This document shows positions 17,805-32,582 of a DNA stretch of 64,000 nt, piece after piece. Origin of the DNA: Thunnus maccoyii (lineage: Eukaryota; Chordata; Actinopteri; Scombriformes; Scombridae); NCBI RefSeq assembly GCF_910596095.1, contig NC_056544.1, forward strand, positions 13,377,155 to 13,441,154, given 5' to 3'. Under the pieces are notes generated by a model. The model was not told where the DNA came from, ran no database searches, and saw only the letters and a program-made list of their open reading frames with translations. Positions within the stretch are counted from its first letter, which is position 1, and every line of letters begins with the position of its first letter. A program made the position numbers and the translations under genes.

Positions 17805-20800
17805 CTGGATGAAGAGAAATGAGAGTGTTGTGGTTACTTAAAGCATCTCTAACTTAAAATTTCTCTATGACATTATATATTTATGACATAAGCAACAAAA
17901 AAATATTGTAGTGTCAAAGTGAGACATAATTGTAGTCATACTTGATCTTATATTTTGCATTTCTTATTTTTATTATATGCATCTGGTTTTAGTGAGTTGC
18001 CCTGCATGCTTTTTTATATGAGAACACCGGTGAGTGATTGGATGACACACACCCTTTCACTCAGGATTGGCGGTCTGGACTGAGTTCCTTGACTTTTGGC
18101 TGAGTGTGAGAGGTGAACGGAGGTGGACAAGCAAGGGAAGAAAAGTGAAACTTGGAGACATGGGGAGCGACGGATGTGAGAGGGTTCGCTCCACAGAAAA
18201 TAGGTTGCAGTTGGTCGTGGGAACCTGAGGACCGAGACTACTCGTCGAAGCAGCGTGGATACACCGGATGAAAGGTACAGCTGGGACGAGGAAGCAGACA
18301 GACCACAGCGGGACGAGCCAGGCGTCGCCGACGGAGACTTGGTTCAACGCGCACTATTATGATAAGTAACAGAATGTGAAACAGGCTACTCTGAGGGCGT
18401 GTGTGTGCTAGTGGTAGTCATATGTCACTTGATTGAGGATATTTATTTTCCTCCTCCTACAGCGGCTTCGTATACAAGGTCCCGGAAGAGGCGGCGTGGC
18501 TGGAGCAGAGGAGCCAACCACTGCAGGACTTCCTTTCTCCTTGTGTCACAGAGAACTTGAGTATCCCCCTTCCCTTACCTATTTATTGGCCCTCACCATT
18601 GGAACAGACATTTTAAGGACTTTTTTTTATTCCATTTTAAATATTCTTGGTTTCCACAAGCTTCTTTTAACATAACTCATTTTTCGCCCTGTTTTAAATA
18701 CTTGTGAATAAAATTCCTGAACTGTCACGATGCATGCGTTGTATTTTTTAACAGTGGAAATTCATGCTGGATTTTTAAAAGAACCTAACAATTGTGTGAC
18801 AGTAGTGTAAAATGTAAAACCATGTTTGAACAGTAGCTTGAATCCAAAGTGTAATCTACCTGTTGTTTTATTAAGAGGCACTGATGGATCACTGGTGCCA
18901 GCAGCATTCCTGCTCTCCACTGTAGCAACATAGGACGAACCGCAGGGGAGGGGAATCTCAAAGTACGTCCTGTTTGTCCAGTAGGAAGAGAGATCGAACT
19001 GGGCCTGGCTGTCTCCCAGAAGACTTCCCGTTAACTTCAGTATGTACTCGGTGTCCCTGCAGGTGATCTGCGTCCAGCTGAAATGCATTACCTGGATCTC
19101 CGTCTGCATCGGCATCAGCTGTACCTGTATGGCATCTGGAGGACAAGGAGCTGAGGGAGAGACGGGAAGTTCAGACACAAGCCAAAGCCACAAATTTCAA
19201 TCTTTGCATGCGTCACCTATAGGCTACCTGCTCCGCTCTGCAATGGGTCACTGAAGGAGCTGTTGCATGTCCCATCTGAGGCCTGGACGGAGAAATTGTA
19301 GACTGTTCCACAATCAAGACCCTCGATAATGCAGGTGGGATTAGTGCTGTGACAGTACAGCATGTCTCCGTTCTCTGCTTGAGCACAGCCATAGTAGTCT
19401 ACAGCATTATCTCTGCGCATCCATGAGAGCAGTGCAGACTGATTGTTACAGTGGAACGTAACCGAGACACCATCTGGCTGGCAGGGACCTGGACAGAAAG
19501 AAAAACTCTTCATAACTCCTCATCAAAGTGCTGAATCCAGTATTTTTTTAGTCATGCTGTGTCTCTTGGACATTAAATCACTTGTGTGTATAAAGCACAT
19601 AAGGGACAAATACCTGTGTTGAGTGTTGCATTTTGACTGGCCTTGCTGGAGCAGTTCTCATGGCTCGCAGTCACAAATACTGTATACTGCTGGTCACAGT
19701 GGATCTCTGACAGGCTGCAGTTACTGGAGGTGGTGTTACAAGTATGCACGTGTCCATCTGCACCCATCGCAACAACGTGGTAGGTTTCAGCAACTGGAGA
19801 GCTGGTCCAGGACACTAGGGCGCTGTGGTCCTCACAGGAGGCGTTGACCATCACATCTCTGGGTGGACAGGGCTCTGCAAAGAGCAAGAAAAGTCAGCAA
19901 TAGTCAGCTTGGAATCAATTACAAAGGTTTTCTGATGAGATTTTAAAATACTTTATCATCTATACTAGTGGTTAACATTATTGGGATTTATCAAGATAAA
20001 TTTGTGAAGTTGTGAGATGATTTATGCTACAGGAAAGAGGAAAAAACAAAGGTCTTCTTCATGAATTTACATTCTTTTTTCCTTTTTTTTGGCGTTTTCT
20101 CTGAACTTTGCATTTTTCTTGGGAAATGTTGGGTTTTTTTCCTCTTTTGGCCTCTTAACTATTAATTATATGAAACAAGCCGATAAGGCGAAATCACTCT
20201 TGGATCTCTATGAGTAGAAATGCTTACAACTGCAAGGGGTTGCAAACATGGCTCCATTTAACACAAGTGAGATGTTAGTGGTATGTAGAAATTTTACAGA
20301 TACTGAATTCTATGGAAAGTTAGATGTTTATGAACACATACTGTGTATTGATAGATTACACTCTTGTTTTTTCAGTCACCCTGTTGTAAAAATAACCAAT
20401 CTACTCTATACAGTCTTCTTAATCAATATTTTAAAAAAATGTTTTATAGTGCTCTGCACAAAACAAATGAAATTAACTATGTACCCATGCTAATTCTGTA
20501 AGGTGGACTCCTCAAACTGCTGCACTGGTCTGATGATGCAGCAACAATGATGGTGTAATGGAGGTCACATCGTGCTCCGTGCAGGGAGCAGCTGGTGCCA
20601 GTGTTATTGCAGGACAGGTAGGTGTGGTCACTAGCTTCAGCTGTGGCAGTGTACACTGTGTTTCCCTCTCTGCCCTCCATGAGATCCCAGACAACGAGGA
20701 TGGAGGAGTTGTGGCACTGAGGGAAGGCTGTGATACCAGAGAGGGAGCAGGGGGCTGCAGGAAGAGACAGATTTCAGTACTTGACACTGCAGCATGTATG

Positions 20801-23800
20801 GTTTTTATGTTTTACTCAAGAGTGGAATATTTATTTTGAATGAAAAATAGCAGAGAAGTATTTCTTTCACAAAGACAGAAATGTGTTACCTGTCTGCAGT
20901 TCGATGGTGGCACTAGGCTGACTCTCACACTCGCTGTTTTTAGCAACAACACTGAAGTTATAGAGTACACCGCATGCCAGGCCTTCCACCTCGCAGGTAG
21001 TGTTTGTGGAAGTGGTGCAGTTGGCTGTGTAGTCCTCTCCACCTACTGCTGACACAGTGTAGCTGTCCGCCCCTGGGGCGGCATCCCACGATATCCAGGC
21101 TGAGTTGGTCACACAGTCAAGGTTGCCTCTAATTCCCTGCGGCTGGCAGGGAGCTGGAAAGAAGACATGAATATTAAGTTGGTGACTGGCTGGATGGATG
21201 GATGGATGGATGGATGGATTTTTACAGTTTTCATACCTGCCATGATGCTGTGGGTTTGGCTGTGCTGGCTGCGGCAGTCTCCTCTGACAGACGTGACTTC
21301 AACAGTGAACGTATTTCCACAGGTCAGATTGCTGATAGAGCATGCCGTGTTTGTGGTGTTACATGACTCGCTGCTTCCTCCGTTTTCTGGAGTTACTGAA
21401 ACCAAAAAGTACTCCGCTTCTCTGGTGGCATCCCAAGAAATTGTCACATCATTTGACAAGCAGTTGACCTGGGAACTCAGGTTCTGAGGTGGGCAGGCGG
21501 CTGGGAGTAAGGAAAGTAATTTGATTACTCAGCTTCAAATTTCAAGTTGAAATGTTTGGTATTTCCATCATATGAGTATAACTTACCTGAGCTGAACACC
21601 AGAGCCTGGCTGGGGATACTTGAGCAGTTGTCATCCATCGCGACTACTTGAACAGAGTAGCGGCTGCCACATGTGAGGTTGTCAAGATTACAGGTGAGGT
21701 CAGAGGTCTGGCAGCTGGCGTTGCTATGACTACTGTAGGCTGTCACTGAGTACTGTACAGCACCCAGACTGGCAGACCAGGACACAACAGCAGTGTTGTT
21801 GGCACAGTCCATCACCGCTGAGACGTTAGTGGGAACACATGGCACTGCAGATAAACAAGAAGGTAGGAACGGGTACATGAGTAAAAACATCATTGAGTGG
21901 GTGAATTCAAGTAAAGCAATTGTTCAAGTGACTATGGGCTGCTGAAAATTACAGTTTAGAATAGCTTCATGGGTAGTAAAGGAATAGTTCATCCCAAAAA
22001 TAAGTCAGATACTCAATTTTGTGCCTTTAAATCTCAGTCATCTTACTTCAAGTTAAATTATCTGTGAATTTATCTTGTACTGTACTAATGTATATTGACA
22101 TATTGTAAAATATAGAGCAATATATTACAAATTGCTGTGGATTTGAATACATGAAAAATATACAGTATTTAGCAAATACATCATCATTATTGTTCAATAA
22201 TATAATACAAAAATATAATGGACATAAATAATTGTTTTTGGCCATGGTAAATACACTGAAAATATATAGTAATATTTTACACTATGTATTAAATACGGCA
22301 ATAATTGATATTCTCTGCAATATATATATTTGGGATATATAAATAATAAATCTGAACATTTCAATGAAACATTATCATCTATAAACAGTCAAGTTTCTGC
22401 CAAAAGTTATGGAGTATAGAAATCTTCTTGAAAAGTCATAATAAAGGGTCTGAAAGAAACTTCTTTTCACATAATTGGTCCCCTGGAAAGTATGACATTC
22501 TTTTTTTTTTTTTTTTTTTTTTTAAAAAAAAAGCTGTTTTATTCACTCTTAAAAGCCGTCCCTGTTCCATTTCTTTTGAGGTTTTCATACAGTGTCCTCC
22601 AGCCATTTTTAACAGAAAGAAATCATCTGAATAATATGAACAGGAATGAAAAACAGGAGAAATAAAAAATTATATCACATAGTTCTTGAGTTAGTAACTA
22701 ATCTGCTGTTTTAGGAAGTGCCCACATGTTTTAGCACATTTATGATTAGATTGTGTTTTATGAAACTTTGTTATGTTATGTTATTAACAATGACATATGG
22801 CATATATATTCCCTTCTGACAACCATTTATCCCTCACCTGACTGCAGACTGGTAGTTAGACTGGAGGTGACGTTACACTGCTGGTTAGAAGCTGTGACGG
22901 ACACAGAGAAATTGTGCCCACAGTTCAGACCAGGAACGCTGCATTTATTAGAGTCGGACATGCACACGTTTGAGATGCCAGAGTCAGTCTGCATGGTGGC
23001 CGTGTAGTAGTCTGTCCCATTACTGGGCTGCCAGGTTACCATGACGATGCTAGAGAGGCAGTCCTGCATGGTAGAAACTCCTGCAGGCGGGCACGGCCCT
23101 AATGGGAAAAGACATACAAGTTAATTTAGTTTCAGCTTACTTCTACTGTTATATTTCAGTTATTTCTTCATCTGTTTGCATCTACATATGAGCCAAACTC
23201 ATATCTGACTCTTTGACATGAATACTGTGCATGTCAGAGGTGTGTAACCTACATGTCTGTATGGAAGCAGGTGCACTGGGGTGGCCTGGACAGTGCTGGT
23301 TATGAGGTGTGACTGTGAGGCTGTAGTTTTGTCCACAGATGAACTCAGAGAAGTACGCTGTGGTGACATTAGTGGTGAGCCCAATTGATCCGTACCCTCC
23401 CTCAGCGGAGACCATGTACAAGTTTGTCCCATTACTTGCATCCCAGCTCAGGGAAACGATTTTCATATCGCAGTTCACAGAGGTAACCAAATTCCGGGGC
23501 ACACAGGGATCTGAAATAAAAACAAAGATAATGGATATACTGTATCAGAAATCTTCATCCACAACAGATAATTTCAGTGATTCTGGAAATCCAAGCACTT
23601 GTAAGTTTATTCTTACAGCACTTTCCGTGACAAAATGTAATTACCCATATGGATGACAGAGCTGTTGCTGGGCAGACTGGTGCAGTTGTCAACTTTTGCT
23701 CTCACTACAACAGTGTACTCCTCCCCGCAGTGCAGGTCCTCCCAGGTGCAGGAGGTGGTGTTAGTGAGACACTGGTGGGTGTGTCCATCAAGTCCAGTAG

Positions 23801-26800
23801 CTACGGCAACATATGTTTCAGCGCCATCACTGGGCCCCCAGCTAACAGATCCCATGTTGAACTCACACTGCACGTAGGTGGTCACATCGCGGGGGACACA
23901 TGGAGCTGAGGATGGAGAGTGGATGTGATACACATGCAGAGAAAAACAACACTCTTTAATGTTCGCGTGGATTGTGGTGTAAGATGTGAGATCGTACTAG
24001 TTTTGAGGAAGGCAGGGCTGCTGGGGATGCTGTCACACTCGCTGCCTTGTCCTTGTACAGTCACACTGTAGTTCTGTCCGCACGGCAGAGCAGCTGACAG
24101 AAGCATCTGGGTCGTATTGTAGCTCTCAACATATCCGAGGCTTCCTGTGGCTGTAATTAGGTAATTCACTACACCACTTGCCCGGTGCCAGGAGATTTGG
24201 ACCTCCTCGCTGTGACAGAACGCCTGAGCAGACACAATGACAGGCTGGCAAGGCTCTGAGAGGAGCAAAAGAAAAGAAAAACAGGAAAAAGGAGATAGAA
24301 ACCATAAAGATGATTGTCAGAGAGGAATAGGGCAAGTGGTACAATACAGTAGAAGCACTTAGACTCTTTACTTCAGTAGAATTTCTACAAGAGCTGAACT
24401 TATTAGTCCATTAAACAATTAGTAGATTGATAAAAAAAAAAAAAATCTGCAATTATTTTGATCATTTTATCATTTCTGTTCTGTAGCTGCCAAAATATAT
24501 TTAGAGGAGTAAAAGATACATATTTCTTAAATGAAAATATGGAAAATACCAGTATAAGAGAAATGTCACAAAGTTATACCTAAGTGTAAATGTAATTAGT
24601 TACTTTCTACCCCTGAATAAGACAAACAAAAAGGAACCTTTTAGCATCTGCGGTACCTGTCAGGATGAACACTGTGTGACTGGCCTTGCTACAGCAGCCT
24701 TCAGTGTGTGCTGCGACAGTAAAGTTGTACATCTCTCCGCAGGTGAGACCAGGGAACTGACAGGTAGAGCCTGTAGAGTTACACATCTGCACCTCCCCTC
24801 CTGATGCCTTGACAGCTCTTGCTTTGTAGAGTTCAACATCAGACCTCTCCTCCCAGGACAGGACAGCAGTGCGGGAGCCGCACTGCAGGTCAACAGCCAC
24901 ACGCTGTGGGGGACACGGACCTGAGGAAAAGATTTGTTGAAGAATAACAGTCAAACCTTGAAGAAATAAAACCCAAACTAACATGATGTGTGAGGATTTT
25001 GACAGACGACTGACGTGTGGTGAGGTTAGCATGCGTCGGTGCTGTGAGGCTGCACTGCTTGTTGCTGGCGGTGAGGCTGAGGTTGTAGGTTTCCCCACAA
25101 TTTAAATCTGTCACATTACAGCTGTTCTGCTGAGTTGTACACAAGGTCTGAAGACTTCCACTGACAATGGCTGTCAGGGAAAAGTTTGCTGCACCATAAG
25201 TAGCGTTCCAGGACACCACAGCAGCACCCTCGGAGTTACAGTCGACCTCTACCTCTACCTCTGTCGGCAGGCACGGAGCTGGGGAAAGAGCATGAGTATG
25301 TTTAAGAACAGGCAGAAGTAAAACTTAGAAAAGTGTATTTAATATGTGCAAATCTATATATATTTAGTATGTCTGTACCTGATGTAAGAGAGATCACTGT
25401 GCTGTCAGAGCTGTTGTACCGCTGTCCCAGAGCTTTGACCCACACGTTGTACACTATGCCACACATCAGTCCTGAGACAACACAGCTGGTTTCTGTGTCT
25501 GTGCCACTACAGGAAGTTAAGTGGCCATTTTGGTTGTCAAAGTAGGCGACGTAACCCACAGCGAGGTCGCTCTGCTCCCAAGAAACAGTCGATGTAAGTT
25601 GTTCACACGCCACATTGGCCTGAATGTTGGTGGGTGGGCAGGGCTCTGAATGAAGGGAAAGCATACACATTTAAGTATACCCATACAGGCCTATATCAGT
25701 ATAAAGTGAAATAGTTTAATTACACATTCCTTTCTGATCAGATGACTGACCTGTCATGACGTGGTAAGTTTCAGAGGTCACAGAGTTGTTGCAGGCCACG
25801 TTGTGTGCAGCCACAGTGACGTTGTAGATCTGACTACACTGCAAGCCAGTCAAGGAGCAGTGGGTGTTGTTGGTGGTGTTACAGGTGACTGTCAAACCCT
25901 GGTCAGTCACAGCCTGTACAGAGTAGGATTTGGCACCTTTTGTTGCACCCCACAACACCTGAGCACTGCCCATATTGTAGTTGACAGAGAGATTCATGGG
26001 AGCACAGGGCTCTGGAGGGAGAAAAGGTTAACAAAAGGGATAGTTACATTCAGTGTGAAAGAAATTACAAATGGTTGGTCAGCCACATTTTAAGACACAA
26101 AATTTACACACACAGATACTTTACCTGTGGTGAAGTATCCTGCCATTTGGCCGGTGCTGTTGCAGGTTTCTCCCACAGCCTTTACAGTGACGTTGTATTC
26201 CTCTCCGCACTGCAGAGACGTCAGCTGACAGTTGGTGTAGTTGGCAGTGCAGCTGGCGGTGTGGCCCGACAAAGCTGTTAGCTCAGAAACATAGGACACA
26301 GCTCCAACGCTGGGTTGCCAGGATACGGTAGAAGAGTAGGTCTCACAATCCATTACAGCTTCGATGGCGTTCGGCTGGCAAGGCCCTACGGGGTTAAAAA
26401 GAATATGACTCAACATTTACAGCTGCGAGTGTCTTTTGATAATGACCCAGTCTGACAATCAGATACTAAAGAGACAAATTGACCTAACAATCTATGGTGA
26501 AGAGAATCAAAGCCCACAGATTCACTTACTAATGATTTAGAGCTTTCAACTGCATCTCACAGTCTTCATTCAGCTCCATTTTCCATTTCGCTACTAAGTG
26601 GAGCTTTAAGGGCTCAGATTCTCTTCACTATATATTGTTCCCAAACACCAAGGGTCAAGGGTGAACATCCATGCACAAATTAATTCAACATAGTGTATGT
26701 GTGGACCTGGATAAGGCTGCACCAGCTACTGTAAGTAAATCAGGAATATACTGTATTTATTCATTTTTAAATCAATTTCAGAGGCTAACAATAATTAATG

Positions 26801-29800
26801 TACATTGGTTATTGATAAATCTGATCTAGTCTGATACAATCCCTACATAACGACAATTAAACTTCCCAATGTGTGTGAATAAAACCCAGAAAAACTGAAA
26901 TTCCTTCACTAGGAGCAATTGGCAACCCCGGATTATGAGTTGAAACAAGAGAAACATGATGTAAACAGCAGAAATGCAACACTAATGTCAACTTGTTCTT
27001 CTCTCAATTAATAGGACAAGTGGTAGTGCCAAGAATGCAAACCAACTCTGACTCAGTGTGCAAGAACAATGTGACTTGCGACAATGGGAAAAAAACACAA
27101 AACACACACATTAGAATTGGGAAAACTCCCATAATATACAAGATGGTTATCTGGTCCAAACATTTTTGTGTAATTGTAGCATGTTTCAAAGCATTTCAAT
27201 AGTCTGCCACGGTGATTTGTTTGATAATATTATGGATTTAGCATGGGAACAAGTCCTACACATAGTGGCTTTAGTCTGCATCATTACTTAATAATTAAGG
27301 GGTCATCGTCGGCTAGCTGGAGTACAGTTGGAAAATTAAACATCACTGCCTTTAAAGATGCTGGTGCTTGCGTAGGTGATTGTACTGGTGTCTGTATGCA
27401 TTAGAAGATGTATGTAATATGTGCAAGTCTATATATATTAAGTATGTCTATACCTGATGTAAGAGAGGTCACTGTGCTGTCAGAGCTGTTGTACCGCTGT
27501 CCCAGAGCTTTGACCCACATGTTGTACACTGTGCCACACATCAGTCCTGAGACAACACAGCTGGTATCTGCATCTGTGCCAACACAGGAAGTTAAGTGGC
27601 CATTTTGGTCGTCAAAGTAGGCGACGTAACCCACAGCGAGGTCGCTCTGGTCCCAGGAAGCGGTCGCAGTAAGTTGTTCACACACCATGTTGGCCTGAAT
27701 GTTGGTGGGTGGGCAGGGCTCTGAATGAGGGGAAAACACACACATGTATTATGAGAAAAAAAAGCCATAGCTGTAAATATGTTCACATATGTCTCTTCCT
27801 GATTAGGTAACAAACCTGTCATGAGGTGTTTGGTCTCAGAGATCAAACTGTCGCAGGCCAGGTTGTGTGCTGTCACAGTGACGTTGTAGATTTGACTACA
27901 CTGCAGGCCATTCAGGAAGCAGCTGGTGTTTGTGGTGTTACAAGTGACTGTCAAGCCTTGCTCAGTCACAGCCTGGACAGAGTAGGATCTGGCGCCGCTT
28001 GCTGCATCCCACAGCACCTGGGCAGCACTCACGTTGTAGTGGACAGAGAGATTTGTGGGAACACAGGGCTCTGGAGGGAGAAAAAGGTCAATTTAGTTTT
28101 AGTTTTGTTCAAGCAAAATACCTCAAGAACTGTGGTCATCATCATTCACTATGGACACAGACAACATAAGTGATACTATAGCAGATCTCATACACAATAT
28201 ATACATGTGGTGAGCTATTCTCCATCTATAAAATTGTTATTTTATATGATATATTCATTTCATTATTGTTTTATGGTTACATAAGCACAAATTTGGTCAC
28301 TGGCATAATTTTCTTTTCTTTTTATTAAATCTGTACTGATCTCCTCCAAGAGGAAATTAAAGTTTCCTTGCCTCATTCTTAACAAAATTATCAACACTGT
28401 AGAGATTTTTTCAAAGTAGATAATTACCATCACTGGGTGTTAACTGGGTTAATGTGACTCCCTAAGCCAAAACTGCCAAGTAGGCCAGTCATACTTTGCA
28501 GCCAAACATTGCTCAAACCCACAAAACTGGAATTCAAATTTAAGTGGACATAACAAATATGTAATTTATATTTCATATGTGTGTAAATTTGGGGGAAATG
28601 TGTAAAATTATGCAGAAGTGATCTCAGATATTTCCATTTGCTGAAATGGTGCAGCCATAAAAAAACTGTATTGGGTTTGGACTGTTGGATTTGAAGTCAC
28701 TCAGTGTAAACAACATAGTATTCTGTAGCTTCACTGAAGCTGGAACAAGATGACAAAGATTTTCTCAATCCTAAAGCTATTTCAGTGGGAAAACAGGGGA
28801 AAGCTGTATTTTAAAAGTATTTTAAAAAGTATTAATAGTGCAAGGTTTGAATAATACTCACCTGTAGTGAGCCTGGCTGGGGCACTGGCAGGACCAGGAC
28901 AGCCAGTATTCATTGCCTCCACAACAACAGAGTATTCCTGTCCACAGACCAGGTTGTTTAGGTTACAGGATGTGCCCATCCCACTGCAGGAGGAGTTGTA
29001 TCCATTGATGGAGGTTGCCTGGACGCTGTAGGCTGTGGCTGCAGCAGCTGTGTTCCAGCTGACCAGAGCTTTACGTGTGGTACAGTTCATTTCAGTGGAT
29101 ACATTGGTGGGAGGACATGGAGCTAGACAGGAAGAGAGGTACAGGTGAGGAAAAGAGGTGAAAATAGAGGAGTTGTCAGAGTTATAGTGAGGCAGAAAGT
29201 CTGATATCTGATGAAGACACTAAATATACTTTAAAGGAAAAGTTAGACATTTAGGATAATGTGCTTTTTCACTTTCTTGCTGAGAATTACAGGAGAATAT
29301 AGACACTCTCATGTCTAACAGTGGTATCAATCTTCTCATCTAAGTCTTACCAAGAAAGTGAGTAAGTATATTCCCCAGTGAATAAGTAAGAATAAATTAA
29401 TAAGTATATTTTTTAGGGTTAGGGTTAACGGTTAGGTCTTTTTTTAGGCCAATGTCTGCACATGTGTTCTTATGTTGTTGTTGCAGTAATTCCCCCTGTG
29501 GGAGACAATGAAAGTGACCTTCACCAAAACATCAAACTATTCTTTTAAGGAATAACCATCAAAGTAAATTTATTTCTTTATACCGGTGTGCTTCTCCATA
29601 GGGGTGCTCATCTCGCTCATGCATACATTGGTGTGTCCCATCACAGTGAAAGAGTAGAGTTGACCACAGCTCAGGTTCAGGAAGGAGCAGCTGCTCTCAG
29701 TGGAGTCACAGGAGGAGTTAACACCTGAAGCAGATGTGGCTTTAACTGTGTAGTTCTGAGTCGTGCTGCTCTGGCTCCACTTTACTGTCATGATGTTGGA

Positions 29801-32541
29801 GCTGCAGTTCTGCTCAACAGTGGTGTTCTCAGGTTTACAGGGAGCTACAGGCAGTTGAAAGAAGCAGAAATGCTCCATTAGAGTCATATCATTTATCCTT
29901 CAGCAAAAATTTTGTTTTATATTTATTTTATATTGAAGTTATAATGATGAAAGAGCTGCACTCACCAGACTGAACCTTGTAGTCGGAGCCCGCAATGATT
30001 TTGCAGTGAATGGAGGAGGAGGTGACGGCCACCTCATAGACCTGACCGCATCGCAGATCATAGATGGAGCAGGAGTTGGATGTCGAGTTACAGGAGGCTC
30101 TGTGTCCGTCAGTGCTGATGGCCCAGGCAGTGTAGTTGTCTGAGCCTGGGGTCTGTGTCCAACTCACAGTCATCACGTTGGTGTTACACTTTAACTCTGC
30201 TACAACATCGTCTGGGAGACAAGGAGCTATGGGGGAGAGTTTGATTACAGGTGAGCTAATGTGCTGCCAGTATAGCCATATAGAGGAGTTATGAGGATAT
30301 TTGAGGAGTCTGAAATGAGTAAATAAACTGTTCACTGTCTCCATATCTTACCAGAGTCAAACTGAATATCAGTGTGTTTAGTGCTGTTGCAGCTCTCTGT
30401 GGAGGCCACCAGCGTAGCTGAGTATGAGCGGCCACAGTGAAGTTTTACAGCACAGGAGGTGTCATTGGAGGAACAGGATGCTACGTGGCCGTGCTCTCCT
30501 GTCACCTCGACAGTGTAGAAATCTGCTCCACTGCTCTCAGCCCAGGAGAAATTGCCTTTGTTTGTCCCACAGTCCATACGAGCAGTGAAGTTTGTGGGCT
30601 GACAAGGAGCTGAAGGAGGAAGAAAACTGACACTTAACGCATGTTGAAGCGGTTGTCTTTTGATTTCTACTCCAGCAGGTCAATCTCTTGCAGCCGTTGC
30701 CATAGAAACACGCCTTACCTGTGCTTATTTCTATGGGCGGGCTGTAGCTGCTGCGGCAGGTTCCATCCAGTGCTGCGATGCGGAAAGCATATCTCTGTCC
30801 ACATAGCAGGTTGGTCAATGTGTGTGAGGTATTAGCGGTGGTGTGCACTGAAGGAGGGAGTGTACTGCCTATCCTCTCAGTGTGCAAGGTGTAGGTGGCC
30901 CCAGGCACTGGACTGTGGTCCCATGTGAGGGTAAGTGTACTGGTATCACAGCTGACCTGGCCCGTCAAGTTAGTAGGCGGACACAGAGCTAGGATAATAC
31001 AGAGGGAAGTTGAAAACTACATCTGTGTATTGATATTTTTGCCATTCCTTCTGATTAAACCCTCCTTAAGAGAGAAATATCATGTCAGAAGCTGCTCATT
31101 ACAATTTTCTCTCACCTGTTCTCAGTTCCACAGCTGAGCTTGGCTCGCTCCTGCAGCCCCTGTCCACAGTTACAACAGTGACAGCGTAGGTTTCCCCACA
31201 GTGGAGGTCAGTGAAATTGCATGAGCTTGAATAGTTAGAGCTGCAAGTGTGATTGTGTCCGTCATCTGCAGTTGCTGTTGCTATGTACATCTCTGCCCCA
31301 GTCACATGGGACCAAGACACAGTGCTGTCCTTGCAAGCTGGAGACACGATGACGTCACTGGGAGGGCAAAGACCTGGAGAAAAGGGAGTGAAAAGGGTTT
31401 AATGTCTTACTGTCAATCTTTTTCTTTGAACTCAAATGTAGAGTTGTGGATATATAACTTCATGTCTTTCTGCACCTGCTCTAAAGCTGTAAGCTGCACT
31501 TTGGGTTCCAACACATGATTCAGAGTACGGTGTGACAGCGATGCTGTAGGTTTCACCGCAGTGGATGTCAGGTACTTGGCAGCTGGTAGCGTTGGTGTGG
31601 TAGTGATGCATGTGTCCATCTTGGCCAGTCGCTGTCACATTGTATCCTACAGCACTGGGGCTTCCTGCCCATGACACCAGGGCTGAGTGACTGAAACACA
31701 CCAGAGTGGCGCTGACATTCTCCGGGGCACACGGGACTGGAGAATCAGAATCAGATTTATTTGTCAAGTAGCAAATACAAAGAATTCAATGTGGTCCAGA
31801 TGTCAATAGAAAGAACAATAAACATGAACATTAAACAACAAACATAAACACAAACATAACAGTGTAGAAAGGGACAGTAATTTACATTTCTGTGTAGTAG
31901 GAGTGTACTATGTGCTTGCATATTGACATGATAAGACATGATAAAGACTATGTGTGTTCAAAAAAGCAGAATATAAATAGAAGTATGAATACCAATGTAG
32001 ATAAATGTGAGTGTAAATAAACTATGTGTGTGTGTCTATTAACAAGATATATATGTACAGTAACTAAAAAATCAAATCTGGATAGATAGAGCCAGCCTGG
32101 CTCTATCCAAAGGTAACAAAATCTGCCTACCAGCACCTCTAAAGCTCTATAAGATTCTATTATATCTTATTTGTCTAGTTGTTCCAACAATTTAAAAATA
32201 TGTATATAAAAACAGTATTTCTATATCTTAGCTGTTTTATAGTTATATAGTATATAGTATGTTACCTTTGGACAGAGCCAAGCTAGCTCTGTTTCCAGTC
32301 TTTATGCAAATTTTTTAAATTCCGCCTGTTTTCCACACCTCTGTAACTATCAGTTCATCATTTTTGGAGGATTTTTGAGTAATGTTGTGGCAGAAAGAGG
32401 TGGATCAAAGAGGAATCAGTTCGTTGAGACACAGGTGTCAGATGGGGAATCTCTTTATTCACAGCGGCCCTACTAACAACGTAGTCAGAGATATCTTGCA
32501 ACGTTACCGAATGTGACATGCCTTTTTATACTGAAAACAGG

Positions 32542-32582
<41 letters not shown>

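Noticed and set aside
18057-18347. 96-codon minus-strand ORF in an fndc7 intron
   Set aside because: No FN3 features, no splice sites consistent with the gene and no recognised family; it lies in a probable repeat.
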